Source of the DNA: Diadema setosum
Lineage: Eukaryota; Echinodermata; Echinoidea; Diadematoida; Diadematidae
Reading direction: 5' to 3'
Assembly (NCBI GenBank): GCA_033980235.1
Contig: CM067070.1
Coordinates: forward strand, 22,590,199 to 22,654,198
Length of the DNA stretch: 64,000 nucleotides
Shown here in pieces: positions 1-12,302 of this stretch (position 1 is the first letter of the stretch; each line of letters opens with the position of its first letter). Below the pieces are notes generated by a model. That model was given only the letters and a program-made list of their open reading frames with translations, searched no databases and was not told the DNA's origin. A program made the position numbers and the translations under genes.

Positions 1-1
1 C

Positions 2-220
2 AATATCCCCGTATTAGATGAAGTTGAAGGTGACGATACTGATAGCCTCCTAGGCGGAAATGGTAGAAGTGATGACCTACCTTACTGGATTTTTCATGGT
101 GACACAAGTGACACTGGTGAGGAAACTAGTGCACCAGCCAATCCTAGAAGGTCAAATAGGACAACAAAAGGCATGCACAGTAACCCTTTCCACGTCCCTA
201 GACCAGTTAAGCCCCCATAG
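2..220 (+). pseudogene. C-terminal end of an LTR-retrotransposon polyprotein (partial)
   Basis: An open frame enters from the left edge and stops at TAG 218-220. This 72-residue tail is acidic in its first half (VEGDDTDS, DTSDTGEET) and then basic (PRRSNRTTKG), ending in a Pro/His-rich stretch. A late RRS-RTTKG motif is familiar from the extreme C-terminus of Ty3/gypsy-like Pol proteins, downstream of integrase. The frame is followed at once by a purine run (agagagggagtag, 220-232) and TGTCAC at 234, which fits a polypurine tract and the start of a 3' LTR. Neither the catalytic parts of Pol nor the 5' LTR are in the window, so whether the element is intact cannot be judged. The family call rests on short motifs and context; a host gene 3' exon is the alternative. 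Confidence 0.5.
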
Positions 221-233
221 AGAGGGAGTAGAT

Positions 234-2549
234 TGTCACAGAATGTTGTGACTTGGTTGTGATCACAATTCACTTTGCATATTATGCATCTCACTTTCGT
301 GCACTAAGAGTTGATAGTGGATGTGAAATAACAGGTTGATTTAAAAATGTGTTTAAGCTTTTGTATATTACCATAAGTAGATTACTACTTACTCGGGTCG
401 TGTAAGGTAATCGCGGGGAAGTTTGAAGTAATGTGAGAGTCTGGTAATTAAGACTAATTATATGTGATCTTGACCCTGACCCGCATCTATCCCATAATGT
501 ACTGCTACATGTGGCTATGCAGTGAGTGTCCTAGAACTAGGGTCACAGCGATGATGCAGTCTTGTCATCAGTTCCTCATGATGCTCTTCAGATTGAGGCG
601 GATTTCACCCTCATAAGAAAGAGATTCGAGTCATTGATATGAGTAAGTGTTCATGAATATGATAAACTCTAGCTTTTGATGTGTTTCATGGTGTTATGCA
701 AGACAATAAAGAAGTTTGGTAGCATTTTTGCAAGCCTCTTTAAACTTATGCACACATGAAAGTTTAACTGTGCCTGCCTTAGAAACTCTTTGCTCTACAC
801 ACACACCTAAGTTTGTGTACATAATGATAGGAGTGTGTGTGTGTGTGTGTGCCAGGCCTGCACTAATGTTAGATGCACAATCACAGTTGTGTTTTAGAGC
901 ACATACCATGTGTAAGACAATGAGAATAATTACTGCAAAGGCAAAGAGTGCAAATTAGGCATGATTTAATTGTGCATCAGGTCAGATTGTTATATGGTAG
1001 ATCTATCCTGACTGCTTGGATGTATACTATGTTCTTTTGCTGTAACTAAGTTAGGTAAAAGGTGATGATGGAAAATTGATGCTAGTAGTAATCAGACCAA
1101 AGATGAATGGTTCAAAAAGCAATGGTGTGCTATTTCAGGCATAATTCACAAGAGCTTAGAGCTGTCACTCAGGCAAGGAGATGCAGCCTAGCTGTGTCAG
1201 AAGATGCAGTGTAGACTAGAGCAGAGTCAAGTTAACGTTCTAGGTTGTTATAGTTTGATGTAACTATATTTCTGGCTTTGTCTAGAGTAGATACATGTAT
1301 ATATGTGTTCTATATTGGCATTGAGAGGAAAAAGCTAAAGTTGAACAATATGCACTGACATGTGTGTATACACCTCAAGTATTCATTGCATTTGTTATGT
1401 TTATTGTCACAGCATAATCAGTGCTAGCTGGGTTAAGAACCTGGAGGTTGTCTCCTACCTGTACGTACTCTAGCTGGATTGAGTATTTGGATCGGTGAGT
1501 TCAAACACAGATAGCAAGTAGTGTATATTGTATTTTTCGTGTGCACATTTACACTTTTGTATGTCATATAACACAACTATGCTGAGTTGCCAGCTGTCAG
1601 TCAGTAAGAAGTGGAACACTTTGATAGTTCAATTCAATGTTATGCTTACTGTTTGTACAAGGTGCAAAGCAAGTGACTGCAAGTACACATGATATAGCTA
1701 CCACTCAGGATCAAACTTTATTAAAGTAGGAGATGGATGTGTATGATATCTAATATGCTGACATGTTTTGTTCTAGTTACTGAGAACAATGCTACTACTT
1801 GTAAATGACTATATGCAGTGACAGGCATTTTAGCAGTAATTAGCTGCCTATTCATTATCTATTGCATTCAATAGAAATACAGCTGTATACTGTAACATAG
1901 TCTGTCGAAAACATAGTGATGGTTAATCACTTAGAGGGGAAGATTGAGTGATCTATTCCATTGATTGTTTTGGCATGTTTGTATGTCACTATTTCAAGAA
2001 GATTTTGCAGTTCTTCTTAGATATGATCTGAACAGCTCAGGCACTGCTAGAATGTTAGAAGAGTTAAGGCGATGGAAACTTAGTTGCATTATACACTCCT
2101 AAGAGTATGTTTCACATTAATGCATGATATTTTAGCCATCCTACATTGTATATATTGCACTATGCATATGAGAAACATGTGTGTAATTTCATATTCCTAT
2201 CGTGAAAGACTAGGGATGTGATATCAGTCTAGCCTTGAGATAGATATTTGACAGGAAAATTCTATGAGCATTGATACAAACGTATGATACAATTGTTTGA
2301 TAGTTTGCCATCCTGAACAAGTTGTTAAAGGAAAAATGTTGGATTGTTGCTATCCATGATGCTAACCGTGTTTGGATTTGTCTGCTCTGTTTATATACAG
2401 GGGCTGTTTTGGCTGTTTGGTTGTTTGCTCTGTTTTTGACTTGCTTTGATCGGCTGTGGTACGCCGTGGTAATAAACGTCAAGTCACCTTACAGCACCAG
2501 AGTCCACTCGTCATTTGTGTGTGCAGTAGAATCCCTACCCCTCTTCACA
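234..2549 (+). mobile_element. Possible long 3' LTR
   Basis: This stretch follows a polypurine-like tract and begins TGTCACAGAATG. Near its far end come a TATA-like sequence (tatata, 2392), an AATAAA at 2471-2476, and a candidate terminus ending ACA at 2549. A TATA box about 80 bp before a polyadenylation signal is the expected U3-R layout of an LTR. At 2.3 kb it would be a long LTR, and the right boundary is a guess. No coding capacity is seen inside, apart from short chance frames and a (GT)n run near 835-852. Confidence 0.35.
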
Positions 2550-2641
2550 GATACAACCAAATCACTGATAAAACGAATAACTATACCACACATAATAACG
2601 ACTAAAATAAAATTAAAAAAATCTTCATCTTAAAAACAAAT

Positions 2642-3504
2642 CTGCCCTACTTTGGCAAAAGGAAGCAAGTGACATATCGAGTACAAATGCTACAAATGAA
2701 GAAAATATGTTTTTGGGTAGGCCCTTCAACATGAAGATTTGTGATGAGAAAAAATGTCGGTATTCGTGCAAGTCAAATGGTGATGAATTTATAACAATTC
2801 GAAGAATTTTGATATTCCCATAGAAACTCATAACTATGTAACTTGCTTCCTTTTGCCAAAGTATTATAGATTTGTAGAAAACATGAAAAATCTGGCAAAA
2901 GGAAGCATGTGACAATCATGAGTATGATATGCCTGCTTCCTTTTGCCAAAGTATTGTAGATTTGTAGCAAACATAAAAAATTGGCAAAAGGAAGCAAGTG
3001 ACAATCATATCACAAGGATGTCACTTGCTTCCTTTTGCCAAAGTATTTTAGATTGTGTGCAAATATAGATAATTTGGCAAAAGGAAGCAAGTGACAATCA
3101 TGTCATGAAGTTGTACCTTGCTAATTCCTTTTGCCAAAGTATTTCAGATTTTTAGCGAACATGAAAAATCTGGCAAGAGGAAGCAAGTGACAATCACATC
3201 ATAAGGATGTTACTTGCTCCCTTCTGCCAAAGTATTTTAGATTGTGTGTAAATATAAATGATTTGGCAAATGGAAGCAAGTGGCAATCATATCATGAGGT
3301 TGTAACTTGCTTCCTTTTGTCATTTTGTTTCATGCAATTTTGTGCATTTGCTTCCTTTTGCCACCCGAATATCTCAGAAATGGGCCAAAATTGTAACTTT
3401 TAGATGTTTCAGTTAAATAGAGCATGCCTCAAATATGCCAAATCAATATAAAAAGGTCAATATCCATGAAAATGTCACTTGCTTCCTTTTGCCAAAGTAG
3501 GGCA
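2642..3504. mobile_element. Foldback element with alternating GCAAAAGGAAGCAAGTGAC arms
   Basis: The outer ends are inverted repeats: tgccctactttggcaaaagg at 2643 and its reverse complement ending near 3504. Inside, a 20-21 bp motif (GGCAAAAGGAAGCAAGTGAC and its complement) occurs about a dozen times in mostly alternating orientation. Forward copies lie near 2654, 2894, 2983, 3076, 3172 and 3265; inverse copies near 2837, 2929, 3019, 3111, 3208, 3301, 3341 and 3472. Adjacent arms form hairpins with loops of about 15 bp (3 cases: 2983-3039, 3076-3135, 3172-3228), joined by spacers that begin aaagtatttt and repeat too. No protein is encoded. A non-autonomous foldback DNA transposon that grew by internal duplication is the simplest reading. 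Confidence 0.75.
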
Positions 3505-3625
3505 AAAATATACCTCTCATTTTGATTTCACAGTATTCAAGGTTCGATTAACTTTTATAAATATAATCTAACATTTCATGGGATTACCATTACAACAGAT
3601 ATTTGTTACTTATCAAATGAAGACC

Positions 3626-4086
3626 TGAATATAAGAACGACCCAATGTCAAATTTTTGGCCAAATTCAGTTTGACATTGGAAATTGTAGCTTATGCATGG
3701 ACTCATCTTGTGTATAAATGATAAATCCTAATTATCCCCGGAAGTGCCTGAAATAAATGAGTTAAATCTTATATGAATGTAAGAATGAAGGACTTGGGTC
3801 ATTCTTACATTCATATTACAGCGCCCTCTCTCGTCCTTCTCTCATCTCTATAGCAGAATATCATGTATATGAATCAAAGAACGACCCAAGTCCACCACAC
3901 AAAATGGCCTCTCCACAATTAATCTAAATGTTAATTGTCATAATAATATATGTTCTAATTTGCTTATACAATGTTGCCTTCCCATCACAGGTAAATAGAA
4001 TATTATTGGACAAATAAAAAAGATATGAAGTTTTTTTAAGTTTACTCGAAATGGTCTTCCATGGACTTGGGTCGTTCTTATATTCA
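3626..4086. repeat. Second inverted-motif cluster (GAACGACCCAAGTC)
   Basis: A motif of about 24 bp (tgaatataagaacgacccaa...) occurs forward at 3626 and 3870 and inverted at 3790 and 4063. The forward half-copy at 3774 and the inverted copy at 3790-3813 form a 15-bp perfect hairpin (TGAATGTAAGAATGA, 10-nt loop). The layout echoes the element just upstream, but the motif differs. Probably a non-coding foldback or MITE relic; the outer boundaries are uncertain. Confidence 0.6.
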
Positions 4087-4563
4087 TAATAATACTCAAA
4101 TGCATTGTAATCTACTGGAAAAAGACAAAATGGGGTGTCTGAGAACCTATGATAATAATCCTATTTCAATTTTTTCTTTTCCAAGTCAGTGGCAATATCT
4201 AATAAAAGAGAAATGCAACATGGCCTGTGCAAAACAGCAGATCAGTTACTAAAAGTGTCAAGATTATTCTTTTCACCAGAACTAGAACAGTACATTGAGG
4301 AATAATAACAGTAAATTCATGCACATTACCGGTATCAAGGAAGTGCAGAAGGCACTGGTAAATGCAGAAACAATGTGGTTTGTGAAACAAATCAAAGGCA
4401 CAGCTTGTTAAAATGATATTGGTGTTTCAGTGATATCAATCAAACACGTTTCTACTCACTCATATTTGTTTGAACAGCATGGGGTCAAATGTCAAGATTA
4501 GGGCTTACAGTCTAAAAATCAATCTGGTTTTGCCAACTCTGGAAAGGTTGGTAAGATGATATA
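4087..4563. other. No recognised feature
   Basis: AT-rich sequence between repeat families. Reading frames here are short and lack recognisable domains. Confidence 0.5.
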
Positions 4564-5635
4564 ACAAGAGACCCGCGGGTCTAGCGCTCACCCGAGTATT
4601 GCAAGTTCACCTTTCACGCAGTCACTAATCTAAATTATTCACAGCTCTACTAAAATTTGACCAGGCATTCTCAAGTAGAAGATGAAAATGTACATTAAGG
4701 GCCCAAATTTTTTAAGATTCCTTAATTTGGGGGAATTGGGGGCCCCCTGGGGCCCTCTGGGTGGGGCATGGTGCCCACTTTGATAAATTGAGATCCTGAC
4801 CCCCTAGGGATGCTACCTGCCAAGTTTGACGAAAATCCATCATGAGGTTTTCAGGAAGAAGATGAAAATGTACAATTCAGGCCCCCATTTGGACCTTCCC
4901 AACCCCCCCCCCCCCCTTGCCCTCAAGAGGGGCACCCCTGGATTTGCTATGAACAAACTTGAAACTACAGTCATTACTGTACTCACTCATAGCAAGGAGC
5001 TTCGAAGCTCCTTGCTCATAGTATTATCTTAGCTCTGTAACTTCTGATTCTAGAGAAGATTTTTAAAGATTCCTTCATTTTGGGGGTTTGGCCCCCCTGG
5101 GGCCCCTGGGTGGGGCATGGTGCCCATTTTAACAAATTGAGATCCTAACCCCCTAGGGATGCTACCTGCCAAGTTTGGTGAAAATTGGTCATGGGGTTCT
5201 CAAGAAGAAGATGAAAATGTATAATTTAGGCCCCATTAGGACCTCTCCCCACCCCCCTCCCCTGGGTCCCAAGGGGGGCACCCCTGATTCTGTAATGAAC
5301 AAACTTGAAACTACAGTCATCAATGTACTAACTCATAGTATTAACTTAGCTCTATCACTTCTGGTTCTAGAGAAGAAGATTTTTACAAATTCCTTAATTT
5401 TGGGGGGTTTGGGCCCCCCTGGGGGCCCCCTGGGTGGGGCATGGTGCCCATTTTAACAAATTGAGTTCCTAACCCCCTAGGGATGCTACCTGCCAAGTTT
5501 GATGAAAATCGGTCTTGGGGTTTTCAAGAAGAAGATGAAAATGTAAAAAGTTTACGCACGACGGATGCCGGACGCCGGATGCCGGACGAAGGGCGATCGC
5601 AATAGCTCACTTGAGCCTTTGGCTCAGGTGAGCTA
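4564..5635. mobile_element. Dispersed repeat with ~340-bp internal tandem units
   Basis: It starts acaagagacccgcgggtc and ends in a gagcctttggctcaggtgagc hairpin followed by taaaaa. Between lie units of about 325-350 bp, each with a gaagatgaaaatgta marker (4675, 4857, 5204, 5528), a C/G-rich ggccccctgggtggggcatg segment and a gatgctacctgccaagttt segment. A gatgccggacgccggatgcc tract (about 5562-5585) precedes the end. A perfect 26-bp palindrome centred on TTCGAA lies at 4991-5016. No transposase is visible; the class is unknown. Open frames inside are by-products of the repeat. Confidence 0.7.
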
Positions 5636-5838
5636 AAAATGCACAGCCAGTTACCTACAGTGAAGTAGGATTACCATGTTCTGGACTGTGAGTCCAAGCA
5701 TGTGATGTACAGTATATTCTGATGTGTATGTGTCTGAGTTGGGGGGGGGGTATTATTGTGTTAGATCATTATGAATGATATCAAACAGAAGACAATTGTA
5801 AAAGTTTCGAAAACAAAATTAAAGTAGATAAATATTCG

Positions 5839-6035
5839 TAGCTGTAAAATAATCAATTTTCGCGCGACTAATTTTTCGCGCTAGGCTGGGTCAGAAGAGT
5901 TTCGGGTGTTTTTAATTCCGCGGAATCAAGACATCACGCACAGGAACGTATGGCAAGCAAAAATATTCGCGTGTTTTTATTTTCGCGCTAGTTTCTGGTT
6001 GCGCGAAATGCGCGAAAATTTCCACTTTTACAGTA
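5839..6035. mobile_element. MITE, TACTGTAAAA / CGCGAAA family, copy 1
   Basis: Imperfect terminal inverted repeats (ctgtaaaataatcaattttc at the left, reverse complement of tttccacttttacagta at the right) enclose many CGCG sites and the internal marker aattccgcggaatcaagaca. There is no coding capacity. A degraded second copy is at 15146-15332. Confidence 0.75.
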
Positions 6036-8018
6036 TGTGCCAATAAAGGTTGATTTGTGGAGGTTTGTTATGCTTTGTTCTGTTTTTGTTTGTTTTCTTT
6101 TGTTCTGTTGTTGTTTTTATTTTTTCTGCTTTTAATCATCATTTAGTGATCCATATAAACTTTACCTACTTGAAGATTGGCAAGAACTGACTCATGATGT
6201 AGTAAATTATACCTCAGTCCAATCAATAGCAAAAGATAATGAGGTTTCAGGAAGAAAAGCTGTAGAACATTTTGTTACTTCATTATTGCCAAATTGATCA
6301 GTTCTTATGAAGATACTGAGGTGTCTTGAAAAGGACATATCAATGAATAACCCCCAAAATCATGCTAAGTACTCATAATGCAGGAATGAATACATCGGCA
6401 GTACAAAAATTGTATACTTTCAAAAATTCCTCCGATAATTTATCATGGTCACAACATACTCTCATTGATTACATGAAAAAATATTTCATAGTTGTACACT
6501 GCAATAAAACATTCACCAATCATTTACAACAATAAGTGTGCATGTCATTTTAAACATCACATACAGTTCATTCATCTGCACATAAACAAGGCCTTATTAC
6601 TCAGGCAAATTTCATAACAGGTTTACATGTCCCTTCTACTCCCCAGCAATTAATTACACATCAATCATTTGCTACAGGGCAGACTGGTGTTAGCAGGATC
6701 CCTGCACCTGCATAGGACATGCTATAAACTTCATCAAACATAATACAGTGAGATGACAATTACAATGTGAAGTTTCAAGACATCTATACCAGTTGCTGGG
6801 ACTACACTGCTCCCATTTCACACCACATAATTTACAGTTCTTATAATGCACTCAGTCAGGGGGGGGGGGGGGGCTGATTTGAAATGTTCAAATTTGACAG
6901 AGACCTATCTCACCCAGACCATAACGGCACTGTTCATAAAAATTGAGAAATGAGTTCTTTATCACAACAGAATGGAATAAAAATACACCTTATATAACTC
7001 AAATTAATACCAATGACAAGTCTGTACATGTATGTCTAAAGTTTCATATTGGACACATTCTATTACTGCCTGTTCTCAAAATATTATACTTGCCTCACCA
7101 ACTCCACAAACTCTTGAACACTGTGTTTCACAGCAGGAGTGTTTGGGGGAAAAGGTTTGTATACTGAACCCGTAATTTTGAATATTGTTTGCATTCTTGT
7201 GTAATGAGTGTATGAGGATAGACATAGTTTTTCCTGGCTCAAGGATATGAAAGTATGATGGTAATTCTATAGTACATCATGTGCAATAATTTTACTAACT
7301 GACCTCAGCAAAATCAATACCCATTACATTTTTCCTTTCATTTTATAAGTTTGTCTCTGCACACATGACCCCGTTGAATATTTCTGATACTGTTCTTCTT
7401 GCAGACTAAATATTTTCACTATTGAGTCACCAAATTTGATTGCTTACGGGTGTACTTCACTAAAATACAAGATAACTATACAAAACATTAATACTTTAGC
7501 ACAAAAAAAGCATAGTACAACTGGGTATCAGGTAGCATATCATGGTCCAACAAATACTTTGGTCTATTAATCTGATATAGTATTTAAACAGCTGATACAA
7601 AGAATACCCATCCCATTTGGCAGTAAATAAAAGGACAAAGAAGAACGGACAGTTATTCATTCAAAAATCATCATAATAACTATATGCGATAAATGAGATG
7701 TTTTTGTTTTGAGTAGTTTTTTGTGAACTCGGAAACGGTTATATTTGGCATTTTAATGTCATCTAGAACTCTAATGCATCAAAAAGTTGTACACAACACT
7801 GCAGTATGTCCTTATTACTGATAAAAGTCTCATGAAATAGAAAACCTACCATTAGTTACAACTTACTATATGACCAATCAAGTTTAAAAATCCACATTAA
7901 TGTGGTTTTAATTAATGCTGTACCTTTTCATTGTAAGTTGTATCATTCCTTACTTGCTTGTACAATCATAAGGTACAATAAAAACTTCTCCTGCACATTC
8001 CTTTGTTTATGTTTTTGA
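6036..8018. other. AT-rich intergenic sequence
   Basis: No gene, RNA or clear transposon was recognised. A short G homopolymer lies at about 6859-6873. Confidence 0.5.
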
Positions 8019-8243
8019 TACTGTATAAGCTGTTATTTTCATGAGGGTTTAATTTTCGCGAATATTGCAAATCACAGTTGGATCGCAAATTTAACAACAC
8101 ACGAAAATGACTCCAAGCGCTGTGTTAATAGAGCATTAACGTAAGCGTCGGTGTTGAATCGCGAAAACAACATCAGGCGATAATGCCTATAACCTTGTCA
8201 TTCGCGAAAATATCTATAGGCGAAAATAACAGCGTATAAAGTA
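8019..8243. mobile_element. MITE ending TACTGTATAAGCTGTTATTTTC
   Basis: Terminal inverted repeats of about 22 bp (left tactgtataagctgttattt, right gaaaataacagcgtataaag) enclose GCGAAAA-rich sequence. It is a relative by style, not by clear homology, of the 5839 element. Confidence 0.7.
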
Positions 8244-9246
8244 TTGTTTTAAAGCATGTACATGGCTATAAAATTAAAATTGATCCTTAAACTGGCAACA
8301 TATATGAGGAGAGTTAGCCAACATTTTTCTCACATTAGCAAGTTCATGCATTTTAAAAAGGTTTTGTGAAGATTTCATGCATGTAACCTGCTTGATCTAA
8401 CCTTTCTCCGATACAGAATATACAATAAAATTAACAAGAGTTGCCAATTTGAGGAGGAGCGAGATAGAAGGATCTGTCACAAAAATTACTCCAGGATTTG
8501 ATGTACAAACACACAAAGCCCATACTCATAGCACCTTCTTCCCCACACAATACAATGGAATAGTTTATAACAGGTAACATTTCAGTAAGATGGAGGCACA
8601 GCAATGCAGGGGTACTACACACTTTACACTGTAAAAATACATACCAATTTATACATAGACTACCCACCAGACATGCTTCATGAAAATACATCAAAATATA
8701 CAAGTCAAGTACAGGCATAACAGCTTATTATCAAGCAAGTATAAGTAGTACCAATCTACAAGCATGCAAGTCTACCTCACATAGCATAAAACACTTTGGT
8801 GGCAACAGTTGTAATCAAACATACACAATGCACAGCTGACTTATGGGACATCGAAAGGTTATGGAATATATATTTTAGAGGCTCGTGTGGTTCGTTCTTT
8901 TTTACTTCCTGTAACCACAAATGGATAAATGATCAAATATATAAGTAATTAAATAATTATTCAATAAAAGATTATTTAATCAAATAGTTGAAATAAAATA
9001 CTTCATTAATGTAATAAATAAACAAATTCAAAAAAACCCCAAAAAGAAGCAGATGAGTAAATCATTAAAAAGTGAATGAATCATTAATTCTTCAAAGTCA
9101 GCAACTATTTTGCTTGTTGTTGTCACTTTTTATGACTGGTCAAAGAGTGTTCATCCTGACTCATCCCATTTATAGTAGTCAAATGAGGTTTAATACAGCT
9201 ATCATTACACATCTCCGTAGTGCAGTAAAACAAACAAACAAACAAA
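8244..9246. other. No recognised feature
   Basis: AT-rich sequence, with an A/T-only stretch near 8935-9070. No supported gene. Confidence 0.5.
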
Positions 9247-10562
9247 CTAGAAATGTCGCTTTGGCGACTGGTATGCCTCCGCCATAATGCATGATTTTCC
9301 CAATAGGTCTAGATAGTACATGTGGACACTGTGTGATTACATTTTCACAAATTGGCAAAATATTGGAATGACAAGTTTGTCACAAATGTGTTGAATGTTC
9401 ACCTTCCTTGACGTAGGTTTAATTGGATGAATAGGAGAGCATGTATCTAGGGATTTAAGGACTTTAACTTGACTTTGACCCATTCATACATTTAGGCATT
9501 GAGTAATTTTCAAGGTACAGGTGTGGAGAAAAAGTTCAATTTCTGAATTGAATAGTAAATTGTTACCATTTTCATCTGGCCCTTGACCCTAAAATTCATA
9601 AGATAATTACTTTCAGGTAGAACATGCATAATATGTACTAAGTTTCAAGGTAACTTGAGCCACTTCCGAGATATGGAGGAAAAAGTTAGTTCAGCACTTT
9701 CACTTATCTTTGACCTTTTGACCTTTGAGGCAAAAAGAGAAAAAAAAAACTTTCCAGAGAATTTCTATTAGGTTACACACGCATACACCAAGTGTAAAAA
9801 AAATAACCCTGCTGGCATTGCATAAATATGAGGGTAATAGTAACATTTTGAAGTCTTGCACTTGACCTTTGACCCCTGACCTTTGACCCCATGAACCCTA
9901 CATTCTCTAGATAATCACTTCCAGTCAGTACATGTATATACTATGTTCCATGAAGATACCTTGAACAATTTTAAAAGGTACGGAGAAAAAAAAAGAAGTT
10001 TTTATATTTTTACTTGACCTTTTGACCTTTGACCTTTGACCTCATGACCCAAACTGTCACCAGAGAATCTTAATTGGGTAATACATGTATACACTAAGTT
10101 TCAAGAAAATCTCTTCAGGCATTCAATAGATATGGTGGAAATAGTGAAATTTTATGTATTTGACCCTGACCTTTTGACCTTTGACCTTTGACCTCATGAC
10201 CCAAACTTTCACCAGAGAATCTTAATTAGGTAAAACATGTATACACTAAGTTTCAAGAAAATATCTTCAGGCATTCAATAGATATGGTGGAAATAGTGAA
10301 ATTTTATGTATTTGACCTTGACCTTTTGACCTTTGACCTTGAGCATGTGCACCCAAAAGTTGATAGGCACAACTTCACCCCCTAATACACATACATGCCA
10401 AGTTCCATTAGGATACCTCAACAGGTTTCGATAGTTACCTTGTCCACAAAATTCATTACGGACGGACGGACGGACGGAAGGACGGACGGACGGACGGACG
10501 GACGGACGGACAACCCGAAAACATAATGCCTCCGGCACCACTTCGTGGCGGAGGCATAAAAA
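9247..10562. mobile_element. Large dispersed repeat with TGACCTTTGACCT units
   Basis: The left end carries ggtatgcctccgcc and the right end the hairpin tgcctccggcacc...ggcggaggca. The interior holds tandem units of about 152 bp (the marker ctcatgaccc recurs at 10041 and 10193), each with runs of gaccttttgacctttgacct followed by a cacTaagtttcaagaaaat segment. A (GGAC)n tract at 10458-10510 precedes the end. Short related hairpin pieces occur near 50960 and 56787. Non-coding, mobile by inference from dispersion; the class is unknown. Confidence 0.7.
10458..10510. repeat. (GGAC)n microsatellite
   Basis: About 13 tandem GGAC units with one substitution, at the 3' side of the larger dispersed repeat. 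Confidence 0.9.
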
Positions 10563-12298
10563 TGACAATGCATTCAGTAACATATGTATCTTAGCTGACC
10601 AACAAGTCAGAAGGTAGCTGTGCTTTGTTCTTATCTTATTCAACAAAGAAAGAGGAGATTCTCATGACTATAACTTCACATGGCTTTCCATACATCTTTG
10701 TACACACACAGGAAGATATCTAATTCATCTACCTAGCAAAAGAACTCACAGAAAACAACACAAAGCTGACACAAAAAGGGTGGTTGACCAGCAGAAGGTA
10801 CTTACACAACCCGTGCTTGGTTCACAGGAAAGAGGTGCCAAAAGCAAACCAGCATCATTACAATACCAGACAATGTAACACATACCATTACTCTCAAAAT
10901 AATCATTACAAAAGCTGAACTCTAGTAGAAAACAATGGAGGAAAATAGAGAGAACAGCTTATCATTCCACTTGGATTTAAAAATATTATCAAAAGAAATA
11001 TATATCTATTCTCCAGCTGCTTAATCTTTGTGACTTCAATATCAATATCAATATCAATATCAATATCAATATCAATATCAATATCAATATCAATATCAAT
11101 ATCAAAGTCAAATGTTTCTTCATACATGACCTCTAACCATGCAAAGCTGACCAAAAAACAAACAAACAAAACAAAACAAAACCTCCCAGAAAACTGGAAA
11201 AGAAGGTAATTTGACTGAAATGTACGAGATTTGATATTCATCAAAATAAACAAGGTAAGATACCTTGGAATCCCCTTCTGTTACAATTTCCAAGCCCCAA
11301 AATGCTTGCAATTTCCACACCTTTGGGACTTTTTTTTTTTCTTTAAGCATGTTACCATGAAGTTTTGAATTGTTCAATTTTTCTTGACAGCACAATCTCC
11401 TGTGAATTAGAAATTCACAGCTAAATTTCTCAGATACATGCATAGATCTGGTGGCCGGCTTTTTTGCAATTTTTGCGGTTTGTGTTTAGGGACAAGGAAG
11501 GCCATACCCATTATCGTTGATATCAAATACCGGCACCAGAATAAAGAAATATTAATGTATGGCAATTTTACACCAGGCTGTCCCAGTGATGGGTCACATA
11601 TCAAAATCAATCAATATCACATAGTTCTACATCAGACACGTGCATATTTGAAAATAGGATAAGTGGTGATGAGTTTAGAAATGTCCTCTGATACTTGTAA
11701 ATACATGGTGTAGATCTTTTTTTTTAATTGAGTTGTTTGTGACTATTGCCTCCCGTAAACATCACTGATAACATGCATATTTTGCATTGCATCAAAGGTG
11801 AGAAGTCATTAACTTTTCTTCAGAAAAGCAAATATTCTTTCTCATCATTCCTTTGCTGTGAGTCTTTATGGCAGCTCTACCCACTAAATTAAATCAGGAA
11901 ATATCGTCCATGTGAGATGCATGGAATATACGGTGATAGATCGAAGCCTAGCATGAACGGAATAGTGAATTGGATACCGTACTAAATTCAGTGGCAGTAA
12001 TGCACAGATACATGTACTTTTGTGCAGCACTGGACTGCACTACAAGCAGGCATTGTACATAAACAGGGTGCCACAAGCCTTCTTACCAATGACAACTAAA
12101 CCCAATTGCACGACAAGTTAAATGGATGGGGAAATACTTGCCTGCTAAATGTATACAACACTTGTCCAAATGTGTGCATTTGGGCAAGTTGGAAAAAATG
12201 AAGCTTTTTTTTTTGTAATGCCCTGCTATCCAATGTAGACACACTTCAAATGTTACTCATGCATATTGGAGGATATACGACAGTAACTTCAACGAGTG
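10563..12298. other. Intergenic sequence with one microsatellite
   Basis: No supported gene. The hexamer repeat at 11037-11105 produces spurious Asp-Ile frames. Confidence 0.5.
11037..11105. repeat. (CAATAT)n hexanucleotide repeat
   Basis: Eleven or so near-perfect CAATAT units. Confidence 0.95.
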
Positions 12299-12302
12299 TT
12301 AA

